Assembly: GCA_947034895.1 (NCBI GenBank)
Contig: OX344762.1
Location: forward strand, 46,727,087 to 46,791,086
Source: Rhytidiadelphus loreus
Lineage: Eukaryota; Streptophyta; Bryopsida; Hypnales; Hylocomiaceae
Direction: 5' to 3'
Length of the DNA stretch: 64,000 nucleotides
Positions 1 through 12,479 of this stretch are shown here, piece after piece. A program made the translations under genes and the position numbers. Under the pieces are notes generated by a model. The model was not told the origin of the DNA, searched no databases, and was given only the letters and a program-made list of their open reading frames with translations. Position 1 is the stretch's first letter. Each line of letters opens with the position of its first letter.

Positions 1-170
1 TGTCTATGAGGAGGGGTGCACATGCTTTGCTTTGTGGCGTTCCAACTCACGGTATGAAAGTTATTGAATTTCGAAGTTTTCATGAATTAAAAAATTAGAA
101 AAAATATTTTTACTCTTATTTTATTATATTGTTGGAACGGCACAAAGCACACTAGTTTCAATGAAAACCC
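1..170. repeat. Diverged dispersed repeat, inverted relative to 3600-3780
   Basis: The segment shares blocks with the reverse complement of 3600-3780, including TGAAAGTTATT, AAAAAATTAGAAAAAATA and a GGGTGCAC/GAGGTGCAC block, in the same order. It therefore belongs to a dispersed AT-rich family, and two inverted copies flank the ANTH gene. No coding capacity or clear terminal repeat is visible. Confidence 0.55.
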
Positions 171-1244
171 AATTCAATGAAAACCCAATTCCCAATTTTT
201 TAAAACAGACTTCAGATACTGGCTCATTTGGATCTAATTGACAACGGTTTCCTAAAGGAGGAGAGGTTCGAGTTGAGCTGCCAAAAGTCCTGCAACGGTG
301 TCTCAATAAGGACAAGCGTGGTCCCAATTTGTCGTTGGGAGGTGTCGGTACAGGGATTGTCCGAATTCAAATCCGTTCGCCATGCCTCGTTCACACCGCC
401 CCTCTCATCCCCATCTCGCGCTCTGCAGCCCTCGTTTTCTCTTCAGCCCCGTGCCAGCTTTCGAGATGCACACCACAAGACTCATCACTTCCGAAGCACT
501 TTGACGACAACTTATCCGATTCTCCATGACTCGATCACAATTTTGTCTCTTGAATTGATGCGTGAAAAACTCTTAAAATGAAAGAATTCATTTACAATTT
601 ACAATTTACAATAAAAAAAACAGAGAGAGAGAAGCAGTCTCTAACTTCTTCACAGTTTCCGGAATTGCTGTGGCCCCGCATTCAGAATCGCTTTTCGTTC
701 TAAGTTACTGCGGGCTTGCTGCTTTTGCAAAACGTTGACCATTTGTTTTGCTGGCCGAGATGTACAGTACAGTACAGTCCTGTTCTGTTGGTTGGGTTAG
801 AAAATTGGGACTCGCTCCGTGACATTTTGTGTTGGGTTTGACCAATTCGGGAGATGTGATTAAGCCTTTAATTGGGGTCTCTGTTACCATTTTGTGTTGG
901 GTTTGGGTCTGAGAATTTCGCAGATGATTGTAGATGTGAAGACAGTTTCTGAAGACGTTTCCGGCGTTGCGTTGAAGCGAAGGTTTGCGAAGAAATTCGT
1001 TGTTGGTAGGTTTGTTTGATTGTCCGCCTCTTTGGCAGTCAAGGAAGTCCTCTCTTGCAGCGCGGTTGATGGGAAAGGTTCTGGAGGGGAAGCGATGGCA
1101 GGGAGTGTATTAGTCGGGCGTTAGGGTTTTCTTTTCATGGCAGGGAGGCGCAGGATGAGGAGTTTACAAACCAGACGTTGATTGAATTCCATGTGTGAGT
1201 CTGTGTGAAGGTTGCCTCTTCGCGACACTGAGGCTAATTTTGGT
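171..1244. other. Upstream region of the ANTH gene
   Basis: I see no convincing gene here. The stretch becomes less AT-rich towards the ANTH start and probably holds its promoter and 5' leader. A telo-box-like TTAGGGTTT lies at 1121-1129, about 115 bases before the start codon, and short CAGTA repeats occur near 762-780. The open frame at 228-581 has no recognisable content. Confidence 0.4.
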
Positions 1245-2891
1245 ATGGCTGTGGCGCGATGGTTGAGAGGACGGACCAAGCTCGCCGCCGTTCTTAGTTT
1301 GTTAAAGGACCAGACAGCGGCTAGAGCCAGCGGCCCGTTCTCGCACTTACAGTTCGCGATAGTAATGGCCACCAACCATCAAGAGAGCTTGCCGGAGGAG
1401 AATTACGTGGAGGACATTCTCGCCGCGGGTGCCGGCTCTCGGATGCGAGTCTCTTTCTGCACGCGCCTTCTTGTGAAACGTCTCAAGAAGACCCAGAACT
1501 GGGCCGTGGCCGTGAAGTGTCTCGTCATTTTGCATCGGAGTATGCTGGACGGCGGATTCTTGTTTCAAGATATGCTTACTTACAGTTCTCTTCGAGAAGG
1601 GAAGGAGTATCTCAGTTTCTCCAAGCCCAACCAGGCGTCGGAGTGTTCGTTGTGGGTAAGGAATTACGCACAGTACTTGGACGAAAGGCTTCGATGCGCG
1701 CATGCTTTGAAGACTCATCTTGACCACAGGTGGAAAGCCGAGATCACGCAGAACAGGGTGGAGTACATGGGGTCCGAGGAGCTTTTGTATCAGTTAGAAA
1801 GTCTTCAGAATTTGCTGCAGGAACTCTACCAGTGCGATCCCGGAGCCGAAGCAGGGGAGCATCCTGTCATTCAAGGCGCCCTCGTGTTAGTAGTGATGGA
1901 TGGCTACAAGGTGGTTTCCGAAATTCGGTTCCGGATTCAGGAATTGTTAGGGAGAGTCGATGTCCTGGCGCTTTCGGAGAGCCTTTCTGTGCTTCACGAT
2001 TGCAAGAGAGCTGCTATTCAGATGCAAGCCTGGGAGACGTTTCTGGAGAATTGCAAGGAGTTGCGATTGCTGTCCGACGTGCCCTTGCCAGGGAAAGCGA
2101 TGGTGAGCAAGCTTGAAATACAGAAGTTGACGGAGAGTATCCAGAGCTTACAGAAAGAGCCGAGTGTTCCTTCGTTTACAAGGTCGGTGTCGACAAGCGG
2201 ACAAGGGATGACTGGAAGTCTTTCTCTCCAGCGCACAGCTCGACAGCCATTACGAATAAACGGTGAGTTTCATGTCGCATCATCCTTTGTCTCTGACTAG
2301 GAATTCGATTGCTATTCTCTTCATTGAGCCCCACGCTCTCTAATGACACTCGCTGTAGTTGCAGATTCCCTGTATTTCCTGAGAATCTCTCCTCTTGTGT
2401 GTCCATCTCTCCTGTTGTGTATCCATTCGACAATTTTATGTCCATCCGACAATTTCCACCTGCCAAGTTCTGAACCACTGGGCAAGCTGCCCGAGGCAGC
2501 GTAATTCTGGAGGGTTGAACGTCGTGTCTTAGGGTATCATTTCAGTGATTTCTTTTTATGAATTGAGCAGATAACCATGTGAGTTAAGAGGCCTTTGTTA
2601 TTGCTATCAATATAGAGCGTTCCTCATTTCCCTCATTCCTTTTTCCCTGTACCTGCTGCAACGTGTGCAGGGCCAGGTCGTCTGCAAAGAACTTCAAGTC
2701 AGCCATTGAGCCAGCGGCCTCGACGAGCGCCAGTCACAAATCGGGAATTCTCTTACATTCCAGAAGATGTACCCTACGTCCGTCACTCCAGTGCCGACCT
2801 TATTGATCTTTCCTTCGACACAGATTCATCTAGTCATGTAGATAAAAGCCCTGTTCCTCAAAATACATTCCGAGACCTAATCACGTTTTGA
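1245..2891 (+). CDS. ANTH-domain clathrin assembly protein (AP180/CALM type)
   Basis: Two exons, 1245-2262 and 2671-2891, join in frame and give 412 residues. The ATG at 1245 was chosen because the reading frame further upstream has only a TTG. Residues of about 10-280 match the plant ANTH helical superhelix: an FSHLQFAIVMATNH segment, a basic RLLVKRLKK helix and a conserved region around WAVAVKCLVILHRSM. The tail from about residue 300 is Ser-rich and polar, and holds DLIDLSF at 382-388, close to a type I clathrin box. Family members bind PI(4,5)P2 and clathrin and select cargo in endocytosis at the plasma membrane or TGN. It belongs to the small plant ANTH group of At4g40080 type, going by general similarity. 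The intron is GT-AG, with donor CG|GTGAGT. Confidence 0.9.
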
Positions 2892-3599
2892 GTGAGGACT
2901 TCACTGCTAGGCATACATTTCGAATTACTCACTTCGATAGGTTCTCCTCCCTTTCAATTGATTGATGCAACAACATGATTTCAACTGAAGTCGTCAGCAC
3001 ATGGTTCTTGAGTATCTGTACATTAGTGAGGCTTAGTAAATACGAAAGATGGTGTAGATGCTTCACGAAGATCCCTCAGAGGCAGTTTTAGTAGTCTTTC
3101 TCTGCTAACCTGATTCAATTGCTTTTGCACGTGATGTAGCTCCTGATTTTACCACGTAGTAAGGCACTGCAATTCTCTGAGCAGCCTGACTAGGCTTGTA
3201 GATACACCCAAATGTAAATTTATGGAAGATCTAAGCCCAAACATCTTCAGTAATCACGGAAGGCATCGTTTGCTCTATGCGGTGGTTATCAGGATATGCT
3301 TGTTCTTCTGCTTTTTATTTACTGTTTTATGTTCCTTGTCTAGTCATCTGCGCAGAGGAGACGTGCATTCAACGGCACCTGGTGCAGGCAGTACATTCCG
3401 AAGGGGTTTAGGTTGCTGTAAAACCACCGGTGACCTGATTCTGTCAAAATTTCTGTCGAAATTTGCTGAGTGGGTACATTATTGAATTCCAATCTAGAAC
3501 TGTCCAACGTATACAGTTGTTGAGAGTGCCACAAAAAGGAGCTCTATTGTTCTTCACTCAATCTAATGATATATAAAACATTTTCATTTAGATTATGCT
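2892..3599. other. 3' flank of the ANTH gene
   Basis: This stretch probably holds the 3' untranslated region of the ANTH gene. AT content rises after about 3540, and no coding segment is supported. Short frames at 3222-3534 on both strands lack any recognisable protein features. Confidence 0.35.
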
Positions 3600-3780
3600 T
3601 TCATGAATACTACTGTTATGTGCCTTGAGTTGTTGCCACAACCAAAATAAAAGTAAAATTATTTTTTCTAATTTTTTTGTTTTATAAAAAATTAAAATTT
3701 AATAACTTTCACACTTTAGGTCCAAAAGTCAACAAAACCAAACTTGTGCACCTCTCCTCACAAAGAGCTTTCCAATGGTA
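3600..3780. repeat. Dispersed AT-rich repeat, inverted copy of 1-170
   Basis: Its reverse complement aligns with 1-170 over several blocks of 10-20 bases. The two copies face each other around the ANTH gene. The element class is unknown. Confidence 0.55.
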
Positions 3781-4538
3781 CCAAGAATGTGATTGGGAGA
3801 GGCACAGTCTAGGAGATCTTACCATGACAAACAAAACAAAACAAACAATCTAACTATGGATGATTAATACACAGTTGCTAACATGCAAAAATTAAGAAAG
3901 CCCAAGTTCTTACATGGCTATAATACTGCAAAGCTTATAAATGTGTACTTACCTCAATCTCCTAGGATCGAACTTGATACAATAGCTAAAATGTTTGTCT
4001 ATTTTTTTTCTAGTATAGTTAGTCCTATTTGTTATAAAAAAAACTCTAATTGTTTTATATTGCATTTTTTCTTATAGATCATTTTATAAAGTATAATTTT
4101 TTAAAAAGTGAAATCGAGAAGAGATTCTTCAAAAAATCATCTTTTGGTAATAAAAAAATTCTTTTTAGTAGCCAATTGCCCCAAGCACTTTGAATTCTCT
4201 GTTCTAGATGATGGACAAAGCTCTTTAGCATAGTGCTTCGCCAAAAAATACTCATTTATTCAAAAAAAAATCTCGAATCTTTCAAAAATTACCTTCTTTT
4301 ATAACCAATTTGATGAAATTGAAATCAACAATATGCTCCTCTACAAAAGTTAAGCAAAAATATATTCAATATTCCCAATAAAAATTTGAATGCTACAACA
4401 TTTAAAAAACGGATGAATTCATCAAAAATCAACGACTACAATACAAAAATATGCTTAATTTAAAAATCCTTAAACCGTCTCTATCCCCACCGTTGTGCCG
4501 CCATATCTTCCAAATGAAGTCGCACCGTTTGGCTCCCG
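3781..4538. other. AT-rich intergenic DNA
   Basis: Very AT-rich, with many A and T runs and no coding signal. GC content rises abruptly near 4480, where the upstream region of the LEA gene begins. Confidence 0.4.
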
Positions 4539-4547
4539 ACGCGTGTC
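4539..4547 (+). promoter_or_regulatory. CE3-like coupling element
   Basis: ACGCGTGTC equals the first nine bases of the CE3 coupling element described in ABA-response complexes of cereal LEA promoters. It lies 34 bases from an ABRE core and about 150 bases upstream of the TATA box. Function is inferred from motif and context only. Confidence 0.5.
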
Positions 4548-4580
4548 ACTAGCCAGATATGCCTTCCCTAGCGCCCTTCA

Positions 4581-4587
4581 ACGTGTC
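4581..4587 (+). promoter_or_regulatory. ABRE core
   Basis: ACGTGTC matches the ABRE consensus ACGTGKC, the binding site of ABF/ABI5-type bZIP factors. It sits upstream of an LEA-type gene and near a CE3-like motif, the arrangement expected for ABA- or desiccation-responsive transcription. Confidence 0.5.
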
Positions 4588-4693
4588 GCAACCGTTCTGG
4601 CCAAGATGCATCATCAGGCGCCAAGAGCTGCAGAGCCCGACAGGTGTCGACGGCTCCTGCGACCTTCCTCCCGGCTCCCCATTCAACAGTCTT

Positions 4694-4704
4694 GATATAT
4701 AAAT
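4694..4704 (+). promoter_or_regulatory. TATA box of the LEA gene
   Basis: GATATATAAAT stands in GC-richer sequence about 215 bases upstream of the ATG at 4917. Transcription would start near 4725-4735 and give a leader of roughly 185 bases. Confidence 0.6.
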
Positions 4705-4916
4705 CCTTCATGGCCCCCTTTCCCTTCCAAGCTCAACTCTGTTTGTACTACTCTCTCTATTCTTATTTTATCTCGTTCGCAAGCTCTTTTGTTTTCCCCG
4801 ATTTGTAGCTTTGTAAATCCTCTTTTCGAAGTCTGTGACAAGAGCTGTTATTTCGGAAAGCGTGCGGACTTTTTCCTGTTGTCGTGACCTAACTTTGGTC
4901 TGTTTTCTTGCGAAAA

Positions 4917-6950
4917 ATGGCCTCCTACAACGATGCTGCTGCACAAGGGTAGGAGTCTTGTTTTCTTTTCACTGAGATTGGAAATGTCTGTAGATTGTGA
5001 TAGTTACTCGAAGGCTTTCGCAAGGAATCATTTGCGGTTGCTTAGGGTTGAGTTGCTGTGTTGGTTGGACTGTGAGATCGAGTATGGAGTACACCTTGTC
5101 GATTGAGGTTGTTGTAGTTTCGGATTTGTAATAGAGAGACTGACGTTTGGATGAAAGAGTTGCTGGTGTTGGTGTGCATTCTTGCGTTATGGAATGAAAG
5201 TGTGTATGTTAATGCGATCGTGCATTTTTTTTGTTGCGATTTGTTGCCATTTTTGTTTTAGACGACGGTTTCAAGATTTCAGGAAGGATGTGTTTCTGAG
5301 TCATGTCTGTGCATTTTGCAGAAAGGCTGATGTTGATAGGACTATGACTGATGCGGGAAACGCCGCTGGACATGCTGTGGACGCCAGCAAAACGAAGGCC
5401 GCGGAAGTTACTGATGCCGCGCAAGGTTATTCCACGCAAGCCGGTGATAAGGTTGCTGCGACCTATGCGGCTGCAAAAGGCAACACTGAGCAGGTGAGAC
5501 TCATTTCTTTAGTGCAATTTAGTGGCTTTTGCGCTGTTACTGAAGTTTATACAATCATCCATCTTGATTGAGTGTTTCAGATTTCTGATATTTTTTGTGT
5601 GATCTTCAGGCAGCAAGTGAAGCTAGCGACTACACTCAACAAAAAACTGCCGAAGCCAAGGATGCAGCCAAATCAGGATATGAAGGTGTTGCAAAGTCTG
5701 CTCAAGGTGCTACTCAGCAAGGAAACACCACTCTACAAAATGTGAGTGATCAGGTTTACGCCACTGCAGTTTCAGCTAAGGACACTGTCGCCGCCAACAC
5801 TCAGAAGGCTGGAGATGTAACTGGCCGAAAGGTCAGTGAGGCACAAGAAGGTATCAAGAACCTCTCCATTGCTGGCCAAGACAAGGCATCCGAGGGTACA
5901 CAGGCAGCTAAGGGGTATGTTCAACAGGCTGTCGACACCGTGATTCAAACTGCTTATGCAGTTAAGGACGCAGTAGTGGCGAAGACGAACCAAGCCACCA
6001 ACGCCGCAGTTGGAGCGAAGGATACCGCTGTGCAGAAATCTATGGAGACTTACGATGCTGCTTCAACGAAGGCGACTGACACTACAAGCGCGACAAAGGA
6101 TCAGCTCCTGATTGCCAAGGACACCACGGTTCAGAAGGCTAATGATGCGTACAACTTGGCTGCCGAGAAGGCCAACCAGGCTTACAACTACGCCGCAGAC
6201 ACTGCCAATGTCGCGGCACAGAAAGCTATTGCCGCGAAGGATTCTGTCGTTTCTACCGCTACAGGCACTTACAATGCAGCTGCTGAGAGGACTATCCAGG
6301 CTAAGGATACCACTGCGCAAGTCGCGGCCGACACTTACAACACCGCAGCGACGAGGGCAGTGCAAGCGAAGGGCACCACTGCGCAAGTTGCGGTCGACAC
6401 TTACAACACCGCAGCGACAAGGGCAGTGCAAGCGAAGGACACCAGTGCGCAAGTTGTGGCGGACACTTACAACACCGCAGCGACAAGGGCTGTGGAAGCA
6501 AAGGACGTCGCGTTCAAAGCCGCTGCCGATACGTACAACGCCGCAGCGGAGAAGTCTGTTGCGGCGAAAGATGTGACGATTGATACCGCTACCAATACTT
6601 ACAATACCGCTGCTGCTAAGGCTGTAGAAGCGAAGGATGCGATCGCTGATACGGCGGCTACCACATATAGAGCTGCTGCAGATAAGACAGTTGCTGCCAA
6701 GGATGCGACAGTTGCAAATTCTAATGTAGCTGCTGATAAGACTGGCACTACCACAAACTCGGTTCTTGATCAGGGTAAGGGGTTGGCGCAGAGTGTTGGC
6801 AACAGCTTGTGGGGAGTGAAGGAGTCTATTGTGGGGAAGACGCAGGCTGCCGCCGCCGACACCCAAAACGCTACTCACAATGCGGCCGTTGATGCTCAAA
6901 AGGCTGCTCATCAAGTGTCGGCCGATGTTCAACTCAAAGAGATGAAGTAA
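4917..6950 (+). CDS. Group-3-like LEA protein with 22-residue repeats
   Basis: Three exons, 4917-4948, 5322-5493 and 5610-6950, join in phase and give 514 residues. The short first exon encodes MASYNDAAAQ, and its split codon is completed by exon 2. The protein is rich in Ala, Lys, Asp and Thr, almost lacks Trp and Cys, and has no membrane segment. From about residue 210 to 420 it repeats a 22-residue (2 x 11) unit close to AKDTTAQVAADTYNTAATRA; the copies near 6300-6500 are nearly identical. Such repeats form amphipathic helices on drying in group-3 LEA (LEA_4) proteins, which protect proteins and membranes during water loss. ABRE- and CE3-like motifs upstream support stress or ABA control. 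The long frame on the opposite strand (6063-7160) is a shadow of the repeat. Confidence 0.85.
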
Positions 6951-7348
6951 ATCAGCAAAGCGTTCTGCACAATCATTCTGCATTTTCAAAGTTTTCGGTT
7001 GGAGTTGGAATTGTGACTGAAGCGAAGTGGAGTGATCTAGTTTTGTGCTGGTTCTTTGTGAGGAACTTCCCTTCTTTTTTAGATTTTGGTGGATACAGAT
7101 TGCATTGAGAAATCCGTCAGTCCAATCAGTGTACATGGCGGTGGTACCTTTGTACAGCATACACTAGCTGACAAATGCTGGAAACGGTTTTAGGTCGTGT
7201 CCAAGCTTGCAGAGTAGAAAGCGGAAGACATTATTACAGTTTTACATTCTTTGACACATGTTCTTAACGTAGGATTGTAGATGCAATATAAATTCATTCT
7301 TTTGACTGCTACTCATCATCGTGCGCAAAATCTCTCGTCCCTTACAAA
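6951..7348. other. 3' flank of the LEA gene
   Basis: Probable 3' untranslated region, ending in ordinary intergenic DNA. No polyadenylation signal stands out. Confidence 0.35.
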
Positions 7349-8010
7349 TTATGTGTCATGATCCTCATCTTCGTTCATGTCCTCTAGGCCCTTGGCCCAT
7401 TTTAGCAACTTTTCGTATGTAAAAAGATCTTTGTGACCGTGCTTGCGGATGTAACGAAGTGCTTCAAGGTCAGGTCGTAACATTCAATTTCAGTTGCTGC
7501 ACCCGTCCAAATCGAGGGTTTTGCAAATGAACTGCTTTGTTTGGAGATTGGAGTGAAATGTGAACCATTTATTTTAGGTACAATACGAATAGATCATCAT
7601 TTCACTTCCGAGTTTATGAAAGTATTTATGACCGAAGTATAACAATTTTCCTGCAAACTCTGAATGCGTGGTTGCAGCAATGATGCTGTTGGATAGACGG
7701 CATTTGTGCTGCAATTTTTTAATCAAAGGCAGGTATGGTTTAATGTCGCTCCTTGTGATTCATGTTTGAATGCCTCAACACTCGGCGAGGTGGTCTTTAT
7801 CTCATCTACCATGGTTTGTCACTTGTCAAGAGCAAGCCTCAAATGTTGAGGGCTGCTGTAGAGGTTGCTGCTCAAGGCATGGTATAAGAATGGTATGACA
7901 ATGTGATCGTGCCAGAGTGAACCAGATCTGTTTTCAGACACATTGTAGAAATGCAGCTGCACGTTTTTATTCATTGTTTCCCTTCCAAGGAAATACTCTA
8001 TGTGAGACAT
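7349..8010 (-). pseudogene. Decayed coding sequence of unknown family
   Basis: Reading the minus strand from 8010, a 63-residue open stretch (starting MSHIEYFLGRE) is followed by protein-like segments separated by several TGA stops. A frame change near 7485 then leads into PDLEALRYIRKHGHKD and an acidic end (EDMNEDEDHDT) that stops at 7349-7351. The alternation of plausible protein and stops looks like an old gene or element open frame that has decayed. I do not recognise the family. Confidence 0.35.
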
Positions 8011-9952
8011 GAAAGCAGCTACACATGTAATTTGATTACTCTGGTCTACAATGTCATTGGTTGTGTATATATTCCATGTCTCAAATCAATCATAGAGTGA
8101 CAAGATGTTTGAATTGTACAAGCATTGCTTGACAGTAGATTTTCATTCTGGGCTAGAAGTTAAGTTAACTCATAAAGTTCCAAGAGATCCTTCGGGGACT
8201 CTTCAAGGGGTCCAAATAGGTGGAGGTCTATGATCTCAATTTGTGGCAAGATTTTTTTGAACTTGTTTTCAAGATAGGAAAACTAATTAGCTTTTGGGGA
8301 ATGTAATTTTTATTTCAATTGGTGCTTGGGAGCAAGAGTTATGTCACAGGTAAGTCCAAAATAGGGAAGGGTAGGTAGCAAAAATACACCCAAAAAACTG
8401 AAATAAATAAATTTCTTAAATTTCTTATAAATCATATTTTTGTATTTTTAGAAAGATTTGATTCATTTCATTTGGATAGTAGTGTGAAAGTTATGAAGCT
8501 TCTTCTTTTGGGGGCAATCTTAGCAAATTCTTGAGAAAATAATGCATTGGATTCATTTTTTAACTCAATTTTAACAATTTTCAAAAAAAGAAGTTATTCA
8601 TTGTTTAGTTTGCTTTCTAGAACAATCTCACTGTTGGGATAAGTGTGATTCAATTCCATCTTAGAGCTATTAACAATTTATTTTTTCCTTCTATCTTGTA
8701 CCTACTTTGACTTCATAATTCTTTAAAGAATGAAAATTATAAGGGTTGAGGGTGGTGGTGTGTTCTTGATCTAGCAACTCAATTCTTCAGTATAATTTTT
8801 TTTTAATTCAACATCTATAGTACAAAAATTTTAAGTTAAGAAGATTCAAAGCCTTATAATCTAATCAAGCTAGGAACAAAAAAACTTGTTTTCTTCACCT
8901 CAACTCCTAAAAGACCAAATGACATTTTTTGGCAACATAGTGATTTGGGGCAATTCACTATGAACAAAAAAATTTATTTTATTTTCAATTTTCACACATG
9001 TAGATGAGGTTTTTCTTTAAGGCCCAACAATTTTCATAACTTTTGACTACATGGTTAAAAAATTATTGCATGATATGTAGTTTTCATTGCTTAGCAAGTA
9101 GTTCAAATAGCTAAAAGAACTTATTTAAAAACAACTTTTTAAAGAAATAAAAATAAAAATTTCAAATAGTATTCGTAGATTTATATATACGTGGAAAGCT
9201 TTGAATCATTACATTTTAGTTAATGAGATGAAAGCTATGAGGAGTTTTAGTTTGTAGATAGTTTGCAAATAATTTGCAAGTAGTTATGGAATCTCTACTT
9301 TAAGATAAACTTTAAAGTCCTATATTTAACTCAATTTTCAATATTTTTTGAAAAGAATAAAAACATTAGGTGTAGATTGTTTATTACAACACCACAACCA
9401 TTGGAATTGTCATTTTTTAATTTTATAAATAAATTGTTAACAATTTAGTATTTTAAATCATTTTCTATTTCTTTCTATTTACTATTTTTTTCCAATATGT
9501 TGTATTATACAATTCCAAATGATGTGAAAATTTTCAAGTATGTAGCCAACTTGCCTTGAAGAATGAATCCAAAGAAGCACCACCATTTTGGACATTTTTT
9601 CATACAAATGTAACCTTGTCAAGTGCAGCTGCCCAATTTTTCATAGGGCCAAAAAAAAGATTTTAGTCAATTCAAACACTAATATCTTGCAATCTACATT
9701 GTGAACTCCTAAATGTTTTGGTCTACGTTTTCACCAAAATGCTCCAAAACTGCCATTTGTAGTACACGTACCAAATTAAAAAAAAACAACATTTTGGGAC
9801 ACATGTAACCATAGGATCTTGTACTCTCACTTGTAGTATACTAGTCTCAGAAGATGTTGAAAAAATTTCAGAAATTTCCACTATGTAGATTGTACAAGAC
9901 TAGTTGTAGTGTGAGGTTCAAATAACAAAATTTAGTTATGAAAAGAAACAAT
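8011..9952. other. AT-rich intergenic DNA with repeat debris
   Basis: Roughly 70% AT with many homopolymer runs. Short phrases recur elsewhere in the window, such as GGTGCTTGGGAGCAAGAG near 8320 and GGTGCTTAGATCAAAAG near 12507, so this is probably decayed repeat sequence. No gene is visible. Confidence 0.4.
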
Positions 9953-10143
9953 AGAAAAAGAATGGGCCGTCAAGAAGGTTATCAAATCTAGGTTAGTAGT
10001 GCAAAAAGTGCAAATAACTTTTTTGTTAACTTTAAATATTTTTATCATTTTAAATTTAAATTTAAATTTAAATAAGTTTTAATTAAAAAAATTATTTGCA
10101 GGTCTAGATATGGCAACCCTCTTGAGGTCCCATTCTTTTTCTA
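9953..10143. mobile_element. MITE-like element with inverted termini, copy A
   Basis: The left arm (GAAAAAGAATGGGCCGTCAA) and the reverse complement of the right arm (GAAAAAGAATGGGACCTCAA) match over about 45 bases, through AAGAGGG or AAGAAGG to a TCTAG block. The middle is AT-rich. A second copy with the same arms lies at 38071-38332. Exact ends and target duplications are not resolved. Confidence 0.6.
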
Positions 10144-10939
10144 ATGTATTCATTTTACAAAATTTGGGCATGTGACATTCCAACATTGAACTCTCTTTGG
10201 TGTGAACTTTGAATTTTTTTGAGATTATTTTTGAGAAGAAAAGATTTGCAAATGATCTTAGATGTTTCTTACATATTTCTACAATCAAAATTTGAAAATC
10301 CATCACCTATTGTTTTCAATAAATTATCATGTAAATCCACTTAAATTGACTTAAAAAATTCACTAGAAATAGAATTTTGATTTTTTGAAATTCAACTTTG
10401 ATACACTTGATTGAGATTGTGTAAAAATGTAATGATAATTATACATGCCAAAAATATTATTTATATTCCACATTATATAAAATTCTTTGCATTGTACTGA
10501 TTGAAATCACATATCTTTTTGTCCTCTTCCATAGTGCCCTTAGGAATGTAAAGTAACTCCAATTTCAACTTGCAAGAATATCTTTCAACACCTTAATATT
10601 CAATTTTTTGTAGTGTAAAATTTTTCCTTAAAAATGTGATTTTTTCTTTAAAATGAGATGTACTCATTGATGTTTCTATCACCAATATTTTTCAATCAAT
10701 TATTATATAATATAATTAAATATATACAAGACAATTTATCAAAATAATTTTTTTGTTTTTTGAGATTGAAATTTGGTGTGCTGATTTAGATTGCATAGAA
10801 CAATACATTTAATAGACTACTTTTGAAAACATTACAATAGATGTTTTTCAACCACCATGAAGGATCGTTTCAGATTGGTTCTTAGATCCCTATTGGAACT
10901 AGCTACTTTTGGTTAGAATTTAAAATAATTTAAAATAAT

Positions 10940-11005
<66 letters not shown>

Positions 11006-12479
11006 TCTGATGTGGTAATCTCTCAACTACATCAGCCTCCTCCTACACCCAATTCCCATAGGGGAAACTCACAATTTCATCTAAGGGTGATTGCAAGAAA
11101 CACTTGTCCTATTTCTTGTCCCCTTGCCCTTAAAAATTGGCTTTTTGCTCAAAACTTTTGCATTGTTTGTCCATTTGGCATGAAATTTGGAATGAAGGTA
11201 GATGCTAAAGTTACACACCTTGTGTAATTTTTTAAATTTAAAAAAAATTAGTTTACTATTTTTAACCTGCCCCCGATTGGATGTCTACCTTGACCATTTT
11301 GAGGGTTTTTAGTCCTATTTTTGACCCAAAAATGCGAATTTGAAGCCACAAATTGGACATGTTGGAGGTCTACTAACAATAAAAGGGCTGAAAATGAGTT
11401 CTTATGAAAATAGCATCATGTTGATTGCACACATGGGGTCAAAGTGACCTTCCTTTGCGTGAAAGCTATGTAGAGGGAAAAATTTTCCTTCATGAATTTT
11501 TTGGTGCAATGCAAGCGCAAGCTTCTCTAGCAAAATGGCTTTTTTTTAAGGAATTCTTTCGAATTTTTTTTGAATTACTAAAAATGAAAAATTCTACAGA
11601 CTCCTTTTCTGCTATTTTCTGCTCCCAATGGCTTCTGCAGTACTTTGTAGTAGTCCGTAGTACTGCATAATACAACATAGTACTAAATCAACGGTGTAGA
11701 TCTACAGGCGCCTTCAATTAATGGTGCAGATTTGTCGGGGCACTTCTAAATCGTAGTATTACTAGTATTGCATAGTACTGCCAGTCCTATGACCAAAAAA
11801 TACAGTTTTGAACGAAAAACGTGAAGTGTTTCTTGCAACTACCCCTAATGTAGTTCTAAAAACGTCAAATTTTGAAAGATATTCTTGCAAGTTAAAATTG
11901 GGGTTACTTTACTTACCTTGGAGCATTTTATTGTATAGTACATCAATTGGGCCTTACATTGTACAGCTATTGGACGGTGCATGCCTTGCAAAGCTTGAAT
12001 TCTAGATAGCATAAGATAGTATGCTCTAAAAGTGACCATTTAAGGGCTAGTCTACCTTTTTCATAGGCTTTTGTGGGCAGAATTATTTTTAGATCATTTT
12101 TTAGAGAAATAAAAATAGACGTGGAACCTAATATAAGTGGTTTTGTATTTTTCCAAGCATTTTTGAATTACTTATAAACTTTCAAAGATTTGGGGCATAA
12201 GCACCTATTTGTGATTATAGGTTTCCCAAAATTCATTCACTTGCAACTTGTAAAGAGATGTGCAAAAATCAAAGACAATGATTGGCTCTTACAACAATTT
12301 TTTTTTTTTCTAGATACATTCAATTCCTAAAGTGGTCCATTTAACCCCTAAAGGACAATTGTCTATTGAATGGATAATTGAAAAAACAGGTAGGTACCTA
12401 TGAAGTAAATTTTGGTTGGATGTTCATGAAAATTTGATGCAAGGTATAAACATGCAAGGTATAAACATGTATCCCTTTA
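10144..12479. other. AT-rich intergenic DNA
   Basis: No coding region is supported. The stretch contains an (AT)n microsatellite at 10943-11002, and a segment near 11640-11790 where the word TAGTA recurs many times. The short frames at 11012, 11425 and 11808 look random. Confidence 0.4.
10943..11002. repeat. (AT)n microsatellite
   Basis: About 29 uninterrupted AT units in AT-rich DNA; likely length-polymorphic. Confidence 0.95.

Noticed and set aside
228..581. 117-residue frame near the left edge
   Set aside because: Non-ATG start and no protein-like features; lies in the ANTH upstream region.
1347..1727. Minus-strand frame inside the ANTH exon
   Set aside because: Antisense shadow of a well-supported exon.
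6063..7160. 365-residue frame opposite the LEA gene
   Set aside because: It is an antisense shadow of the 66-base repeats, with Arg/Cys/Ser-rich composition and no family features.
10943..11002. (AT)n run as a possible origin or promoter
   Set aside because: A simple microsatellite in AT-rich DNA, with no supporting elements.
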